From Pseudomonas sp. RSB 5.4 (GTDB lineage: Bacteria > Pseudomonadota > Gammaproteobacteria > Pseudomonadales > Pseudomonadaceae): a stretch of DNA of 64,000 nucleotides. Every line of letters begins with the position of its first letter. Positions within the stretch are counted from its first letter, which is position 1. Both the position numbers and the translations under genes were made by a program. The notes beneath the pieces were generated by a model. The model was not told where the DNA came from. It worked only from the letters and a program-made list of their open reading frames with translations, and did no database searches. Where the stretch lies: contig NZ_CP146986.1 in assembly GCF_037126175.1 (NCBI RefSeq), positions 1,392,501 to 1,456,500 of the forward strand, written 5' to 3'. Positions 9,011 through 20,755 of this stretch are shown one piece after another.

Positions 9011-10609
9011 CTACAAGGGCTTCAGGTACAGCAGCACGTAATCGTTCTTGTCGAAACTGCCCGTGACCACCGGTTGCAAGCCGGCCAGCGGGGTGCCCTG
9101 TAGCGATTGCAGGTCCTTGCTGTCCATCATCAGCCAGGCCGGGCCCTTGAGGGCTTCGAGTTGCTGGACTGTTTCGGTGAACTGCGGTTGCAGATCCTGC
9201 TCGACGTTGACCATGAACTTGATCGCCTTGGCGTCTTTGCCCATGCCGTGCAGCACCAGCGGTGCCGGGTTCTGCTGCACCTGCGCGAACGCGGCGCGAC
9301 TGAACACCTGCGTGTCGTACAGGCGTCGTTCTACCGGTTCAAACACCGCGGCATACACCGTCCACAACGCGAGCACCGAGCATAGCGCCAACACTTCGGC
9401 ACGCCAGCGCGGGATCATCAGACGCGACAACGCGAGCAATTGCAGAACGCCGAGCACGATCAGCACCAGGGTGATGCCGTCGAGCTGCTCGGGAAAGCGG
9501 CGCTTGGCAACCAGCAGGGCCACCATCAACAGCCCCGGCGTCACCAGCCAGATGCCTTGAATTACCCCGCGCAATACGCGGAACACCCGACCGTGCACAA
9601 CCTGGAACGGGTACGCCGCAATGATCGCCGCCATCGGCAACATCGGCAGCAGGTAACGCGCCTTCTTCGCCTGTGGAATCGACAGACCGACCATGACGAT
9701 CAGCCCGGCGGCCGCGCAGTATTGCACCAGACGCAAGGCCGGCCCGCGCTGATGCGGCTTGCTCAGCCAGGTCGCGGCCAACGCCAGTATCGCCAGCGGA
9801 TACGCCAGTGCGTAATTGCCTATCGAGCTGGTGAAGTAATACAGCGAACCGCTGACGCCTTCGCTGCCGTCCATGCGCCCCATGAACTGCATACGAATCA
9901 CGTCTTGCAGGAACGCCTCGCCACCGCTGAGTTTAGCCAGCCACAACAGCAGGCCGACGCATGCAGCGAGCAGGATCGACGCCAGCACACCGAACACCAA
10001 CAGCCGTTTCCACTCGCGGTTGAGCAAGTAGTAACTGCAGAGCATGCCGGTCGGCACCACCAGGCCGATGGGCCCGCGAATACCGAAGCCCAGCAACAAC
10101 AGGATAAAGATCAGCGGCCAGCGACGACGTGAGCCGAAGTGATCGTGCGCGTAGCCCAGGTAAAACACCGACAGCGCCACGGCGGCGAGCATCAGGTCTT
10201 GCGACACGGCGCGCACTTCGGTGACGAAGGTGCTGGTGAGCATCAACAGCGCAATGCTGATCAACGCCCAACGCTGCGAATGCACCGCCAGCAAGCGATA
10301 CATCAACGTCACGATCACGCCGCCGGCAATCGCGCTTGGCAGCCATGCCGTCAGGGTGTTGATCGCGCCGAAGGGCAACGACAACAACCAGATGAACAGC
10401 GTCGAGAGCGCTGAATAGTCGGCGTAAGGTTGACCGTAAGTGGTCGGGAATACGGTCGGCCCGTGTCTCAGCATTTCCTGGGCAAACAGTACGAACCGTG
10501 AATCGAAGCCAATGGGAGCCTGTCCGTAAACCCCGGCTATGAACAGCAACAGCGCCAGCAGCCCTGCGATCAGGGACTGCCGGCGGATGACAGGCGACAA
10601 CGTGATCAA
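9011..10609 (-). CDS. GT39-type membrane glycosyltransferase (ArnT-like)
   Basis: A 532-residue polytopic membrane protein of the PMT/ArnT class (GT-C fold). After the first membrane helix comes GFDSRFVLFAQEMLRHG, with the early acidic residue and the layout of the first periplasmic loop, then about eleven more membrane segments and a soluble C-terminal ~100 residues. Such enzymes use undecaprenyl- or polyprenyl-phosphate sugars as donors. The start is TTG at 10609, overlapping the stop of ugd (TTGA), so it is the last gene of the arn operon and probably coupled to it. It may add a second sugar or act on another acceptor. Confidence 0.82.
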   Translation of the reverse strand: MITLSPVIRRQSLIAGLLALLLFIAGVYGQAPIGFDSRFVLFAQEMLRHGPTVFPTTYGQPYADYSALSTLFIWLLSLPFGAINTLTAWLPSAIAGGVIVTLMYRLLAVHSQRWALISIALLMLTSTFVTEVRAVSQDLMLAAVALSVFYLGYAHDHFGSRRRWPLIFILLLLGFGIRGPIGLVVPTGMLCSYYLLNREWKRLLVFGVLASILLAACVGLLLWLAKLSGGEAFLQDVIRMQFMGRMDGSEGVSGSLYYFTSSIGNYALAYPLAILALAATWLSKPHQRGPALRLVQYCAAAGLIVMVGLSIPQAKKARYLLPMLPMAAIIAAYPFQVVHGRVFRVLRGVIQGIWLVTPGLLMVALLVAKRRFPEQLDGITLVLIVLGVLQLLALSRLMIPRWRAEVLALCSVLALWTVYAAVFEPVERRLYDTQVFSRAAFAQVQQNPAPLVLHGMGKDAKAIKFMVNVEQDLQPQFTETVQQLEALKGPAWLMMDSKDLQSLQGTPLAGLQPVVTGSFDKNDYVLLYLKPL

Positions 10610-11985
10610 GCGACGTCCGCTTTGTTAGGCCACTGTTGCAGCGGGATCGGCAGTTTGCGCGAGTCACCACGGCCGATCGGGAAGTACTTGAAGCCGTTGC
10701 GCGCCAGACGCTCGGCGTCGTACAGGTTGCGACCGTCGAAGATCACCGGGGCTTTCAGGCGCTGCTCGATCAGGTCGAAATCCGGCGCCTTGAACTGCTG
10801 CCATTCGGTGCAGATGATCAGCGCATCGGAACCCGACAGCACCGATTCCGGGGTGCCCATCAGCATCAGTTTTTCTTCGTTCGGATACAGATGCTGGGTT
10901 TCCTGCATCGCTTCCGGGTCGAACGCGCGAACGCTGGCGCCAGCGGCGAACAGCGAATCGAGCAGCACGCGGCTCGGCGCATCGCGCATGTCGTCGGTGT
11001 TCGGCTTGAACGCCAGGCCCCACAGGGCGAAGGTCTTGCCGCGCAGATCACCTTTGTAGAACGCATTGATGCGGTCGAACAGCTTGTGCTTCTGCCGCTC
11101 GTTGATCGCCTCGACCGCTTGCAGCAGGTCGCTGGAGCAATGCGCCTGTTCGGCACTGTGGATCAGCGCGCGCATGTCTTTCGGGAAGCACGAACCGCCG
11201 TAACCGCAGCCCGGGTAGATGAAGTGGTAACCGATACGCGTGTCGGCACCGATGCCCTGACGGACCGACTCGATGTCGGCGCCCAGGTGTTCAGCCAGTT
11301 CGGCGATCTGGTTGATGAAGCTGATCTTGGTCGCCAGCATGCAGTTGGCGGCGTATTTGGTCAGCTCGGCGCTGCGCAGGTCCATGAACATGATGCGGTC
11401 GTGGTTGCGGTTGAACGGCGAGTACAGGTCGCGCATCACATCGCGCACTTCGTCACCTTCGCAACCGATGACGATGCGGTCCGGACGACGACAGTCGGAC
11501 ACCGCCGAACCTTCCTTGAGGAATTCCGGGTTAGACACGATATCGAACTGCAGCTCACGACCGGCCTTGTCCAGCGCGGCTTGAATGTGTGCACGCAGGG
11601 TGTCGCCGGTGCCGACCGGTACGGTGGATTTCTCCACCAGGATCAGCGGCTGCTCACGGTGGCGCGCCACGGCGTCACCCACCGACAGCACGTATTTCAG
11701 ATCGGCCGAACCGTCTTCACTGGACGGTGTACCCACGGCGATGAACGCGACGCGACCGTGTTGTACGGCGAGTTTTTCATCGGACGTGAAATGCAGGCGG
11801 CTGGAGTCCAGACCTTCGCGTACCAGGCTCGACAGGCCCGGTTCAAAGATACTGACGTGACCCTGGCGCAGCAGTTCGACTTTCTTCTGATCGATGTCCA
11901 TGCACACGACGTCGTGACCGACTTCGGCCAACACGGCGGCCTGCACCAGGCCAACATAACCGCTACCAAATACTGTGATTTTCAT
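10606..11985 (-). CDS. ugd: UDP-glucose 6-dehydrogenase
   Basis: 459 residues. The N-terminal Rossmann motif is [20 protein letters not shown], the middle domain has the catalytic cysteine in YGGSCFPKD, and the C-terminal domain has the [18 protein letters not shown] signature. It oxidises UDP-glucose to UDP-glucuronate with two NAD, the first step towards UDP-L-Ara4N and the precursor used by ArnA. Its ATG overlaps the arnF stop (ATGA), so precursor supply is built into the arn operon. Confidence 0.95.
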   Translation of the reverse strand: MKITVFGSGYVGLVQAAVLAEVGHDVVCMDIDQKKVELLRQGHVSIFEPGLSSLVREGLDSSRLHFTSDEKLAVQHGRVAFIAVGTPSSEDGSADLKYVLSVGDAVARHREQPLILVEKSTVPVGTGDTLRAHIQAALDKAGRELQFDIVSNPEFLKEGSAVSDCRRPDRIVIGCEGDEVRDVMRDLYSPFNRNHDRIMFMDLRSAELTKYAANCMLATKISFINQIAELAEHLGADIESVRQGIGADTRIGYHFIYPGCGYGGSCFPKDMRALIHSAEQAHCSSDLLQAVEAINERQKHKLFDRINAFYKGDLRGKTFALWGLAFKPNTDDMRDAPSRVLLDSLFAAGASVRAFDPEAMQETQHLYPNEEKLMLMGTPESVLSGSDALIICTEWQQFKAPDFDLIEQRLKAPVIFDGRNLYDAERLARNGFKYFPIGRGDSRKLPIPLQQWPNKADVA

Positions 11986-12395
11986 GGAGCACTCCTGAAT
12001 TCGGGCGCACGAGACGGACGAGTGTTAATAGTGATGACCCCGAGCATGACCAGTGCCACGCCCAGCGATTTAGTGAAACTGAACGATTCGTTGAACAGCG
12101 GCAGACTGGCCGCCAGCAGGTACACCAGCGCGTAGCTGATGCTCAATAGTGAATAAGCCCGGCCCAGCGGCAGATCGCGCAATGCCGCGAGCCAGCAGAG
12201 CATCGACAGGGCGTAGGCGAAAATTGCCACCAGCACCACCGCCAGTGCCGACAGATCGACACTGCCGGCGCTCAGCGCCGTCAGCCATTGTTCCGGTTGC
12301 GGCAGGCGCGTCATGCTCCAGCGCATGCCCAGTTGGGCACTGCTGACCAACCCCACGCTGGCGAGGGCGAAACCGATACCACGTGCCTTGTTCAT
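11982..12395 (-). CDS. arnF: 4-amino-4-deoxy-L-arabinose-phosphoundecaprenol flippase subunit ArnF
   Basis: 137 residues from the ATG at 12395, which overlaps the arnE stop; the open frame extends further upstream inside arnE but without a sensible start. It is a small four-helix EamA/SMR-like membrane protein with [18 protein letters not shown]. With ArnE it forms the flippase moving undecaprenyl-phosphate-L-Ara4N to the periplasmic face. Identity rests on size, the membrane pattern and the strict arn gene order. Confidence 0.88.
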   Translation of the reverse strand: MNKARGIGFALASVGLVSSAQLGMRWSMTRLPQPEQWLTALSAGSVDLSALAVVLVAIFAYALSMLCWLAALRDLPLGRAYSLLSISYALVYLLAASLPLFNESFSFTKSLGVALVMLGVITINTRPSRAPEFRSAP

Positions 12396-12736
12396 GACTG
12401 TTGCCCCAGCAAAACCACGCCGCCGATCACCAGCGCCACGCCCAGCCAATGCTGGCGGTCGATGGGCTCGCGAAAGACGAAGCGGGCAATCAGGGTGATC
12501 AGCACGAAGTTGAGGCTGAGCATCGGGTAAGCGATGCCCACTTCAAGACGTTGCAACACCAGCAGCCACACCAACAGCCCGCTGCCGAGAGAAACCAGCG
12601 CCAGCCACAACCATGGCGAACGCAGTTTGTCGGCCCAGGACGAATCAACGCCGCGCCAGCTCTCCACGGCGAATTTCTGCGCGACTTGCCCCAGGCACGT
12701 CAGCAGACACGCCGTCAGTAACAGCAACCAGCTCAT
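12392..12736 (-). CDS. arnE: 4-amino-4-deoxy-L-arabinose-phosphoundecaprenol flippase subunit ArnE
   Basis: 114 residues with four membrane segments and an SMR/EamA-type motif [22 protein letters not shown]. It is the partner of ArnF in flipping the lipid-linked aminoarabinose. It overlaps arnT upstream and arnF downstream by four bases each. Confidence 0.88.
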   Translation of the reverse strand: MSWLLLLTACLLTCLGQVAQKFAVESWRGVDSSWADKLRSPWLWLALVSLGSGLLVWLLVLQRLEVGIAYPMLSLNFVLITLIARFVFREPIDRQHWLGVALVIGGVVLLGQQS

Positions 12737-14382
12737 GACGGATCCTTGGGCAGCACCATGATCACCAGATTGCCCGATTCGTAACGGGTACCGTCCTTGG
12801 GCAGCAGGTCCAGCTCTTCGAGCTCGTCCTGGCCCTTGACGCGCATCAGCACACCGACCGCTCCGCTGCGGCGCGCTTCACGTACCCATTGTTGAACGTT
12901 GTCCTTGGTGAGTCGGCGCTCGGCGCCTTCCGGGTAGGAAAGACCGTACTTGAGTTCGCCGACCGTGTTGTACAGCGCGACCTCCGGTTGTTTCATGCGC
13001 CAGGCCAGTGCCGCCGCCGCGCCCAGATCGTTGCTCAGCAGATGCGTAGCGCCGGACAGTTCAGTGACGTGATGACGGACGAACTGATCAGGGGTCTTGT
13101 TGGCCACCACCGACTTGGGCAATGCCGCCGGCAGGATCCCGGCCAGCAACAGACTGCCCAGCGCCGGCGCCGCCCAGCATTGCAGCGGCAGGAACGCTTG
13201 CGCGAGGTTGGCGATGATCCAGCCGATCAGGGCGATGAACACCAGCACCATGCTGTGCAGTTCGTGGTCGTACACCGGTTTGTTCAATTGCAGGTAAACC
13301 AGTGCGATCAGCGTGACCACACCCAGCAGCAGGTTCAGCAGACCGTTGATCCCCAGCGCCCGACCTTGTTCAAGACGCAGGCGATCAGCCAGCGCATTGC
13401 CCAGCAGCAGTGCCAATGGCAACAGGCACGGCAGGATGTAGGTCGGCAGCTTGCCGTTGCTCAGGCTGAAAAAGCCCAGCGGCAGCCACAGCCACAACAG
13501 CAGGAAGACCATTTTCGGCTGGGCACGGGTTTGCCAGGCTTGCTTGAACGCGGTCGGCAACAGACCGACCCACGGCAGGCTGAACGCCACCAGCAGCGGC
13601 AGATAGAACCACCACGGCGCATCGTGCTGCGCATCGTCACCGGCAAAGCGGCGGATGTGTTCGTGCCAGAAGAAGAACCGCCAGTAATCCGGCTCCTGCG
13701 CGTGCACCGCCAGTGCCCACGGCAAGCTGACGATGATCGCGATGGCAATCGCCACCGGACCGAATACCAGCAGTTCACGCCAGCGTTTCTGCCAGAGCAT
13801 CCACGGCAACGCGATCAATACCGGCAACAACCAGGCGAGAAAGCCCTTGGTCATGAAGCCCATGCCGCAGGCCAGCCCCAACACCGCCCAGGCGCCCAGA
13901 CGTTGCCCGGTGCTGCGGCCGTCGAGCGCAAACCACAGCGCCACCAGGCTCAGGTTGACCCAGAAGGTGAATTGCGGATCAAGGTTGGCGTATCCGGCCT
14001 GGCCGGCGACGACCGTGAAGCTCATGTAGAGCAGGGCGCAGACGAAGCTCTTGCGCGGATCGTTCCATAGCCTGCGCGCGACCAGATAGGCCAGCAGCAC
14101 ACTCAAAACGGTGCTGAGGGCCGACGCGAAGCGCACGCCGAACAGGTTTTGTCCGAACAATTCCTGGCCGATGGCAATCATCCAGTAGCCGGCAATCGGT
14201 TTCTCGAAATAACGCAGCCCCATGAAATGCGGCGATACCCAGTTGCCACTGAGCAGCATGTCCTGGCTGATCTGTGCGTAGCGGGTTTCGTCGGGGATCC
14301 ACAGGCCATGGGTGTGCAACGGCAACAGATAGGCCAGCAGACAGAGGCCGATCAACAGCGGCAGTGCCCAGCGTCTGGTCAT
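12733..14382 (-). CDS. arnT: lipid IV(A) 4-amino-4-deoxy-L-arabinosyltransferase ArnT
   Basis: 549 residues, GT39/GT-C family. After the first helix it has [20 protein letters not shown] (the acidic DE pair of the first periplasmic loop) and [11 protein letters not shown], then about a dozen membrane segments and a C-terminal periplasmic domain. It transfers L-Ara4N from undecaprenyl phosphate to lipid A, lowering surface charge and polymyxin binding. It overlaps arnD and arnE. A close paralogue is at 26124-27845. Confidence 0.95.
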   Translation of the reverse strand: MTRRWALPLLIGLCLLAYLLPLHTHGLWIPDETRYAQISQDMLLSGNWVSPHFMGLRYFEKPIAGYWMIAIGQELFGQNLFGVRFASALSTVLSVLLAYLVARRLWNDPRKSFVCALLYMSFTVVAGQAGYANLDPQFTFWVNLSLVALWFALDGRSTGQRLGAWAVLGLACGMGFMTKGFLAWLLPVLIALPWMLWQKRWRELLVFGPVAIAIAIIVSLPWALAVHAQEPDYWRFFFWHEHIRRFAGDDAQHDAPWWFYLPLLVAFSLPWVGLLPTAFKQAWQTRAQPKMVFLLLWLWLPLGFFSLSNGKLPTYILPCLLPLALLLGNALADRLRLEQGRALGINGLLNLLLGVVTLIALVYLQLNKPVYDHELHSMVLVFIALIGWIIANLAQAFLPLQCWAAPALGSLLLAGILPAALPKSVVANKTPDQFVRHHVTELSGATHLLSNDLGAAAALAWRMKQPEVALYNTVGELKYGLSYPEGAERRLTKDNVQQWVREARRSGAVGVLMRVKGQDELEELDLLPKDGTRYESGNLVIMVLPKDPS

Positions 14383-15263
14383 GCGCCTTGCACTCCCAGC
14401 CAGCCTTCACGGCCTTCGAGCGCACCGCGTTGTACGCGGCCCACGGGCAACGTGTTGAAGAACTCGGGCAACAAGTCACCCAAGGGTTTGAAGTCAATAT
14501 TGCGCTGGCGTGCATCGGCCAGCAATTGACGAAAATCCTGAGCCATCAGAATCCCTTCTACTTCGGCATGAATGGTGTAGACGTTGAGTGCTTGCGCCTG
14601 GAACCGGTCGAGGATGAAGGCGTTGAAGTCCTTCGCCGCCACGTGCGGGCCGACGACTTCGTCGAAGGTCGGCAGGTCCACCGGAATCTGCGGAGTCCCC
14701 GGCGTGCCGTCCGCCAGCAGCGGACGGAACAGGCTCTGCCCGCGACAATCGCTGTTGTAGCGAAAGCCGAAGGCCTGTTTGGCCTCGATCACGCGCTCGT
14801 CCGCACGCCAACCGGCGGCGGCCGAACACTGGATCTTTTCTCCGAGGATGTCGCTCAACGTGTCGACGCCCTGACGAATCTGTTCGATCAGTTGGGCATC
14901 GCTCCAACGCCCGGCGTTGGCCTGCCAGCCATGGTGATCCCAGGCGTGCAGGCCGACTTCGTGACCGGCGTCCCGGGCCTGACGCATCAGGTGCCCGAGA
15001 TCACGGCCAATCGGTTTGCCGGGCCAGGCAGTGCCGGCCAGCAAAATGTCCCAGCCGTAGAGGCCGGCAGCGTTGGAGCGCAGCATTTTCCAGAGGAACT
15101 GCGGGCGGATCAGGCGCCACAGATGCCGACCCATGTTGTCCGGGCCGACACTGAAGAAAAACGTTGCCTTGACCTGCGCCTCGTCGAGCATCTCCAGCAG
15201 CCGCGGCACACCTTCACGGGTGCCACGGTAGGTGTCGACATCGATACGAAGACCTGCCTGCAT
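14379..15263 (-). CDS. arnD: 4-deoxy-4-formamido-L-arabinose-phosphoundecaprenol deformylase ArnD
   Basis: 294 residues, polysaccharide-deacetylase (NodB) fold. Visible are the metal-ligand strand [11 protein letters not shown] with its Asp, FFFSVGPDN, and the histidine motif [13 protein letters not shown]. It removes the formyl group from the undecaprenyl-linked sugar before flipping. Its ATG overlaps the arnA stop (TAATG). Confidence 0.95.
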   Translation of the reverse strand: MQAGLRIDVDTYRGTREGVPRLLEMLDEAQVKATFFFSVGPDNMGRHLWRLIRPQFLWKMLRSNAAGLYGWDILLAGTAWPGKPIGRDLGHLMRQARDAGHEVGLHAWDHHGWQANAGRWSDAQLIEQIRQGVDTLSDILGEKIQCSAAAGWRADERVIEAKQAFGFRYNSDCRGQSLFRPLLADGTPGTPQIPVDLPTFDEVVGPHVAAKDFNAFILDRFQAQALNVYTIHAEVEGILMAQDFRQLLADARQRNIDFKPLGDLLPEFFNTLPVGRVQRGALEGREGWLGVQGA

Positions 15264-17254
15264 TACTTCTTGTCCGCGATTTCGAGCATGGCTTCACGCA
15301 GGAAGAAGTCCAGGGTGTTGCCGATGGTTTCGCGCATTTCCACGGTCGGCTCCCAGTTCAGCAGGCGCTTGGCGTTGGCGATGCTTGGCTTGCGGTGTTC
15401 CACGTCCTGGTAACCGGCACCGTAGAACGCCTTGCTTTCCACGTCGCGGAAACCGGCGAACGGCGGGAAGTTGTGACGCAGCGGGTGCGCTTCGAACTGA
15501 CGCAGCAGCTCTTCGCCCAACTGACGGATGCTGGCTTCGTTGTCCGGGTTGCCGATGTTGATGATCTGGCCGTTGCAGACATCGTTGTCGTTGTCGATGA
15601 TCCGCGCCAGCGCCTCGACGCCGTCAGCGATGTCGGTGAAGCAACGCTTCTGCTCGCCGCCGTCGAACAGACGGATCGGCGTGCCTTCCACCAGGTTCAG
15701 AATCAGCTGGGTGATGGCGCGGGAGCTGCCGATACGCGCCGAATCCAGACGGTCCAGACGCGGGCCCATCCAGTTGAACGGACGGAACAGGGTGAAGTTC
15801 AGGCCTTTGGCGCCGTAAGCCCAGATCACGCGGTCCAGCAGTTGCTTGGAGACCGAGTAGATCCAGCGCTGCTTGTTGATCGGGCCGACGATCAGGTTCG
15901 AGCTGTCTTCGTCGAAGTTCTTGTCCTGGCACATGCCATAGACTTCCGAAGTCGACGGGAAGATCACGCGCTTGTTGTACTTGACGCAGTAGCGAACCAG
16001 TTTCAGGTTTTCTTCGAAGTCCAGCTCGAATACGCGCAGTGGGTTACGGGTGTATTCGATTGGGGTGGCGATGGCCACCAGCGGCAGGACCACGTCGCAC
16101 TTCTTGATGTGGTACTCGATCCACTCGGAGTGAATGCTGATGTCGCCTTCGACGAAGTGGAAGTTCGGGTGGCTGCGCAGACGCTCGATGGCGTCGGAGC
16201 CGATGTCCAGGCCGTAGACTTCGTAGCGGTCGTCACGCAGCAGGCGCTCGGACAGGTGGTTACCGATGAAACCGTTGACGCCCAGGATCAGTACGCGAGT
16301 ACGACGTGGCGCACGACCGGATTCGGCGCCGCGCAGCAGCGAGCCGTCCACCAGACCCAGTTCGTTGGCCAGTTGCGGGCCGCTGAGGTACAGACCGTTG
16401 TCGTTGCGCTGACCGGCGTTGATTACCAACGAGTCTTGACCGCAGGCAATGCGCAGTGGATCGACGCTGATCACGCGGCCTGGCGCCTGGCCTTCGTTGC
16501 CCTTGACGACTTCAGCGCTCCAGACGATCAGTTTGTGCTCGCCCACGGCGCAGAAAGCGCCCGGGTAAGGACGGGTCACGGCGCGCACCAGGTTGAACAG
16601 TTCTTCGGCCGGTTTGGCCCAGACCAGTTTGCCGTCCGCTGGGGTGCGACGACCGAACACGGTGGCTTTGGATTCGTCTTGCGGGGTTTCAGTGATCTTG
16701 CCTTGCAACATGTTCGGCAGGGTGTCGCGCAGCAGGTCGCTGGCGGCTGTGCGCAATTTGGCGTGCAGGGTCAGACCGGTGTCGCTGCGCTCGATGGCCA
16801 CGCGTTGCTGGGCAACGATCGCGCCAGCGTCAGCGCGCTTGACCATACGGTGCAGGGTGACGCCGGTTTCGGTTTCGCCGTTGACCAGCACCCAGTTTGC
16901 CGGAGCGCGACCGCGATAACGTGGCAACAGCGAACCGTGCAGGTTGAACGCGCCTTTTTTCGCCAGGGCCAGCAGTGGCTCGCTCAGCAGGTTGCGGTAG
17001 TAGAAGGAGAAAATGTACTCCGGGTCCAGCTTGGCGATGCGCTCGATCCACAGTGGGTGGTTGGCGTCTTCCGGCGCGTGTACCGGAATGCCTTTGTTCG
17101 CGCACAGTTGTGCAACCGACGCATAGAACGCGTTTTCTTTCGGATCATCGGCGTGAGTGAACACTGCTGCAATGTCAAAGCCGCTGTTGAGCAGGGCTTC
17201 AATGCCGGCGCAGCCAATATCGTGGTAGGCGAAGACAACAGTTTTTGCACTCAT
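15263..17254 (-). CDS. arnA: bifunctional UDP-4-amino-4-deoxy-L-arabinose formyltransferase/UDP-glucuronic acid oxidase ArnA
   Basis: 663 residues, full length. Residues 1-300 are a 10-formyltetrahydrofolate transferase, with [19 protein letters not shown] carrying the Asn-x-His pair and RADAGAI the Asp. Residues 315-663 are an SDR-type decarboxylase with [19 protein letters not shown] and the catalytic YSVSK. It oxidatively decarboxylates UDP-glucuronate (from Ugd) and later N-formylates UDP-L-Ara4N. Confidence 0.96.
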   Translation of the reverse strand: MSAKTVVFAYHDIGCAGIEALLNSGFDIAAVFTHADDPKENAFYASVAQLCANKGIPVHAPEDANHPLWIERIAKLDPEYIFSFYYRNLLSEPLLALAKKGAFNLHGSLLPRYRGRAPANWVLVNGETETGVTLHRMVKRADAGAIVAQQRVAIERSDTGLTLHAKLRTAASDLLRDTLPNMLQGKITETPQDESKATVFGRRTPADGKLVWAKPAEELFNLVRAVTRPYPGAFCAVGEHKLIVWSAEVVKGNEGQAPGRVISVDPLRIACGQDSLVINAGQRNDNGLYLSGPQLANELGLVDGSLLRGAESGRAPRRTRVLILGVNGFIGNHLSERLLRDDRYEVYGLDIGSDAIERLRSHPNFHFVEGDISIHSEWIEYHIKKCDVVLPLVAIATPIEYTRNPLRVFELDFEENLKLVRYCVKYNKRVIFPSTSEVYGMCQDKNFDEDSSNLIVGPINKQRWIYSVSKQLLDRVIWAYGAKGLNFTLFRPFNWMGPRLDRLDSARIGSSRAITQLILNLVEGTPIRLFDGGEQKRCFTDIADGVEALARIIDNDNDVCNGQIINIGNPDNEASIRQLGEELLRQFEAHPLRHNFPPFAGFRDVESKAFYGAGYQDVEHRKPSIANAKRLLNWEPTVEMRETIGNTLDFFLREAMLEIADKK

Positions 17255-18282
17255 GAGAGAACCTGATCGGAAGTGGAAGAATTAGCGGTAGAAGAAAGAC
17301 CATCAACGGTGACGGCAGGGGCCGGATCGGCCGGCTGGCTGCGCAACACCTTTTCGATGAAGAAACGCGGACGGGCGCGCACATCGCTGTACATGCGGCC
17401 CAGGTATTCACCCAGCAGCCCCATGCCGATGAACTGGCCACCGGTGAACACGAACAGTACGGCGAACAGTACGAAGGTACCGCCACCCGCCCAGCCGGCA
17501 CCGAACGCCAGACGCAGAATGATCAGCGCAACGGCGAACAGCACACCCAGACCGGCCATGGCGAAGCCGACGATGCTGAGCAAACGCAGCGGGGTGGTGG
17601 TCATGCAGGTGACCAGATCGAACATCAGGTTGATCAGGCGCATCGGGCTGTATTTCGAGTCGCCGTGTTCACGCTCGGCGTGGGCCACGACGATTTCGGT
17701 GGTATGACGGGCGAAGCTGTTGGCCAGGATCGGGATGAACGTGCTGCGCTCACGGCAGGCGAGCATCGCGTCGATGATGTTGCGGCGGTAGGCGCGCAGC
17801 ATGCAGCCGTAGTCGCTCATGGCAACGCCGGTGGAGCGCTGCACGGCAAGGTTGATCAGCTTGGACGGATACCGGCGCAGCGCCGAGTCCTGCCGATTGC
17901 CGCGCACGGTACCGACCACGTCGTAACCTTTTTCGGCTTCGGCCACCAGCCGTGGGATTTCTTCCGGCGGGTTCTGCAGGTCGGCGTCGATGGTGATGAC
18001 CACGTCGCCCTTGCACTGTTCGAAACCGGCCATGATCGCGGCGTGCTGACCATAGTTACGGTTGAGAATGACCGCCACGAACGGGCTGTTTTCACGCCCG
18101 GCGGCTTCTTCGAGCATGTTCGCCGATTCGTCGCGGCTGCCGTCGTCGACCAGCACGATTTCGAAGTCGTGATGCAACTGGCGGCAGGCCGCCTCGGTAC
18201 GACGCAGCAGCTCGGGCAGGCTTTCCTGCTCGTTGTAGACCGGGATGACGATCGACACACTGCGGATTGGATAAGGTTTCAC
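17251..18282 (-). CDS. arnC: undecaprenyl-phosphate 4-deoxy-4-formamido-L-arabinose transferase ArnC
   Basis: 343 residues, GT2 family. The N-terminal nucleotide-sugar domain has [18 protein letters not shown] and the DXD-like [16 protein letters not shown]; two membrane helices follow at about 235-310 and a short tail. It moves the formylated aminoarabinose from UDP to undecaprenyl phosphate at the inner face of the membrane. ATGA overlaps join it to arnB and arnA. Confidence 0.95.
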   Translation of the reverse strand: MKPYPIRSVSIVIPVYNEQESLPELLRRTEAACRQLHHDFEIVLVDDGSRDESANMLEEAAGRENSPFVAVILNRNYGQHAAIMAGFEQCKGDVVITIDADLQNPPEEIPRLVAEAEKGYDVVGTVRGNRQDSALRRYPSKLINLAVQRSTGVAMSDYGCMLRAYRRNIIDAMLACRERSTFIPILANSFARHTTEIVVAHAEREHGDSKYSPMRLINLMFDLVTCMTTTPLRLLSIVGFAMAGLGVLFAVALIILRLAFGAGWAGGGTFVLFAVLFVFTGGQFIGMGLLGEYLGRMYSDVRARPRFFIEKVLRSQPADPAPAVTVDGLSSTANSSTSDQVLS

Positions 18283-19427
18283 AGGCGTTTTTCCATGATT
18301 TGTGCGATGGCACCGACAACACGGTCAAGGTCTTGATCGGTCATGTCGGGGAACAGCGGAATCGAGCACAGCCGCGCCGAGTTCCATTCGGTGTTGGGCA
18401 GGTAGAGGTCGGGGTCACGCTGGCGATACCAGGTGTGCAGGTGGGTGGCAATGAAATGGATACCGGTGCCGATGCCCTGATCCTGCAAAGCCTTCATGAA
18501 AGCTTCGCGATCCATGCCGCAACGCTCGCTGTCGATGCGCAGGATGAACAGGTGCCAGGCGTGTTGCTGGGCGTAGTCGGGCAGGGCCAGCGGTTGCACT
18601 GGCAAGCCTTCGAACTTCTGCAGATAGCTCGTGGCCAGTTCGGTGCGACGGGCGTTGATTTCCTCCAGACGCTGCAGTTGCACCAGGGCAATCGCGGCGT
18701 TGACGTCGGCCAGGTTGTACTTGAAGCCCGGCTCCATCACTTGCGCCTGCGGCTTGCGGCCACCGGTCAGACGGTCATAGGCGTCGACGCCCAGGCCGTG
18801 GAATTTGAGCATGCGCACACGGCTGGCGAGGGCTTCGTCATCGGTGACGAACATCGCGCCTTCGGCACAGGTCATGTTCTTGATCGCATGGAACGAGAAG
18901 ATCGCCGTGCCTTGCGAGCCGACGTGACGCCCCTTGTAGCGGGTGCCGGCAGCGTGGGCGGCGTCTTCGATGACCGGGATGCCGTGCTTGTCGGCGAGGG
19001 CATACAGCGGATCGAGATCGAACGCTGCGCCGGCATAGTGCACCGGAATGATTGCCTTGGTCCGCGGGGTGATGGCCGCTTCGATGCGCGCAGCGTCGGT
19101 CATCAACGTGTCGCGGTCGACATCGACGAATACCGGTTTGGCGCCCAGCAGGGAGATCATGTTGGCGGTCGAGACCCAGGTCTGCGACGGGGTGATGACT
19201 TCGTCGCCCGGGCCGATGCCCAGGGCCAGCAGCGTGATGTGCATGCCGCCGGTGGCCGAAGACAAGGCTACCGCGTGCTTGCAACCGACATACTGCGCAA
19301 ACTGCTCTTCGAGTGCCTGGTTTTTCGGCCCCGTCGTGATCCAGCCCGAGCGCAACACCTGCTCTACGGCGGCAATTTCCTCATCGCCGATACTCGGGCG
19401 AGAGAAGGGGAGAAACGCCTGACTCAT
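18279..19427 (-). CDS. arnB: UDP-4-amino-4-deoxy-L-arabinose aminotransferase ArnB
   Basis: 382 residues from ATG 19427 (GAGGTG upstream; a GTG at 19433 is the other option). It is a PLP-dependent DegT/DnrJ/EryC1 aminotransferase: the PLP lysine lies in [15 protein letters not shown], preceded by [19 protein letters not shown]. It converts UDP-4-keto-pentose to UDP-L-Ara4N with glutamate as amino donor. It is the first gene of the arn operon; the promoter must lie in 19428-19816. Confidence 0.95.
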   Translation of the reverse strand: MSQAFLPFSRPSIGDEEIAAVEQVLRSGWITTGPKNQALEEQFAQYVGCKHAVALSSATGGMHITLLALGIGPGDEVITPSQTWVSTANMISLLGAKPVFVDVDRDTLMTDAARIEAAITPRTKAIIPVHYAGAAFDLDPLYALADKHGIPVIEDAAHAAGTRYKGRHVGSQGTAIFSFHAIKNMTCAEGAMFVTDDEALASRVRMLKFHGLGVDAYDRLTGGRKPQAQVMEPGFKYNLADVNAAIALVQLQRLEEINARRTELATSYLQKFEGLPVQPLALPDYAQQHAWHLFILRIDSERCGMDREAFMKALQDQGIGTGIHFIATHLHTWYRQRDPDLYLPNTEWNSARLCSIPLFPDMTDQDLDRVVGAIAQIMEKRL

Positions 19428-19816
19428 GGGCACCTCATTGCAAAAAAAATAAAGGATGAATTCACGGAATCGTTGGATCCAACCTCAGCGTAGACGCAGA
19501 AAAGCACTCCTGCATCAATAACTTGGCAAAAAAAGCATGACGTCGGGATCGATTGACTTTTCACGATTTGCCCGGCAGGTTGGGCAAAGCCACTACCGAA
19601 CCGATGGGAATTAAGGTTATGCCGGTTTTTGTGAAAGGAACATGAAAAACCGGTTGGCGAATCGTTTATCTGTCACTTATACAGCCGCTGTTCAGGCTTC
19701 TACCGTCCATCGCAGTTTTTTGTCGGACAGTGCGGCCCTAGTACCTTCTTTACTTCAAGTACATTGCATTTGTTAGTTGTTGTAGTGCTGTACGTTTTTT
19801 ACTCAAGGTTTATCGT
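19428..19816. promoter_or_regulatory. intergenic region between arnB and a divergent recombinase, with a perfect inverted repeat
   Basis: This 389-base AT-richer gap must hold the arn operon promoter (minus) and the recombinase promoter (plus). CCGGTTTTT (19622-19630) and AAAAACCGG (19645-19653) are a perfect 9-bp inverted repeat around a 14-base centre; it could be a terminator-like hairpin or an operator. I could not find a convincing PmrA or PhoP box. The arn operon is usually switched on by PmrA/PhoP/ParR-type regulators under low Mg or cationic peptides. Confidence 0.5.
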
Positions 19817-20755
19817 TTGATTGATTTAGTTGCTGCAACCCCGGTCGTTCCAAAGCCCAACCCGATGAGCCTGTACCTCGCGCGTTTGGCGCCTTCCAGC
19901 CAGCTCACCATGCGCTACGTGCTGCAAGATGCAGCCGATCGCCTGGGATTTGAAGACATGAATGTCGAAGAGATTCCCTGGCATGCGTTACAACCCGAAG
20001 ATGTTGTGGGTCTTGTCGCGGCGTTGCGCGCAGACAACTACGCACCCAACACTTCTTCGTTGTATGTGAATGCGGTGCGCGGGGTCATGAATGAAGCCTG
20101 GCGCATGAGCCTGATCAGCCAGGAACATCTGTTGAAAATGCGCTCGGTCAAGGGCATCGCTGGCACGCGGCTGTCCCAGGGGCGCAATCTCAAGCGCACG
20201 CTGATTCACGAATTGATGGAAGTCTGCGCCGCCGACCCGCGCCCGCAGGGCCTGCGTGATGCGGCAATCATCGCGTTGCTGTACGGCACTGGCATGCGCA
20301 AGTCGGAGTCGGTGGATCTGGACCTGAATCAGGTCGATTTCAGCGAGCGCAGCCTGTGCGTCACCGCCAAGGGCAACAAGCAGTTGATCAAATACGCACC
20401 GGCATGGGCGTTCAGCAAGCTCAATGCCTGGCTCGAACTGCGCCGTTCACAGCTCAAGGAAGGCGAGAGCGACGATGCCTTCCTGTTCAACCGCATCCGC
20501 CGTGGCAGCCACATCACCCGCGAGCGCATCACCAAGCACGCGATCTATTACATCGCCCGTCAGCGCGGGACGCAGGTCGGGGTGAAGATCATGCCCCACG
20601 ATTTCCGTCGCTCGTTCATCACCCGGGTGATCGAGGAGCACGACCTGTCGATCGCGCAGAAACTGGCGCATCACAGCAACATCCAGACCACCGCCAACTA
20701 CGATGTGCGCGATGACAACGAGCGGCGGCGGGCGGTGGATCGCTTCGATCTCTGA
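19817..20755 (+). CDS. tyrosine recombinase/integrase, stand-alone
   Basis: 312 residues, XerC/D-like. The full catalytic set is visible: Arg161 in GTGMRKSES, Lys185 in TAKGNK, His261-x-x-Arg264 in HDFRRSF, His286 in LAHHSN and the nucleophile Tyr295 in TTANYDVRD. The start is probably the TTG at 19817, with AAGG eight bases upstream; the first ATG is Met17. Base composition is core-like. There is no phage or transposon gene nearby, and its stop is directly followed by the stop of the convergent iron-transport gene (20756). The role is unknown; it may be a resident chromosomal recombinase or the scar of an old element. Confidence 0.85.
   Translation: MIDLVAATPVVPKPNPMSLYLARLAPSSQLTMRYVLQDAADRLGFEDMNVEEIPWHALQPEDVVGLVAALRADNYAPNTSSLYVNAVRGVMNEAWRMSLISQEHLLKMRSVKGIAGTRLSQGRNLKRTLIHELMEVCAADPRPQGLRDAAIIALLYGTGMRKSESVDLDLNQVDFSERSLCVTAKGNKQLIKYAPAWAFSKLNAWLELRRSQLKEGESDDAFLFNRIRRGSHITRERITKHAIYYIARQRGTQVGVKIMPHDFRRSFITRVIEEHDLSIAQKLAHHSNIQTTANYDVRDDNERRRAVDRFDL

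Noticed and set aside
15395..17266. 623-codon plus-strand frame
   Set aside because: It is opposite arnA; no family motifs, and arnA is complete.
19434..19816. PmrA box upstream of arnB
   Set aside because: A single CTTAAT-like half is visible near 19609-19616 but no correctly spaced second half.
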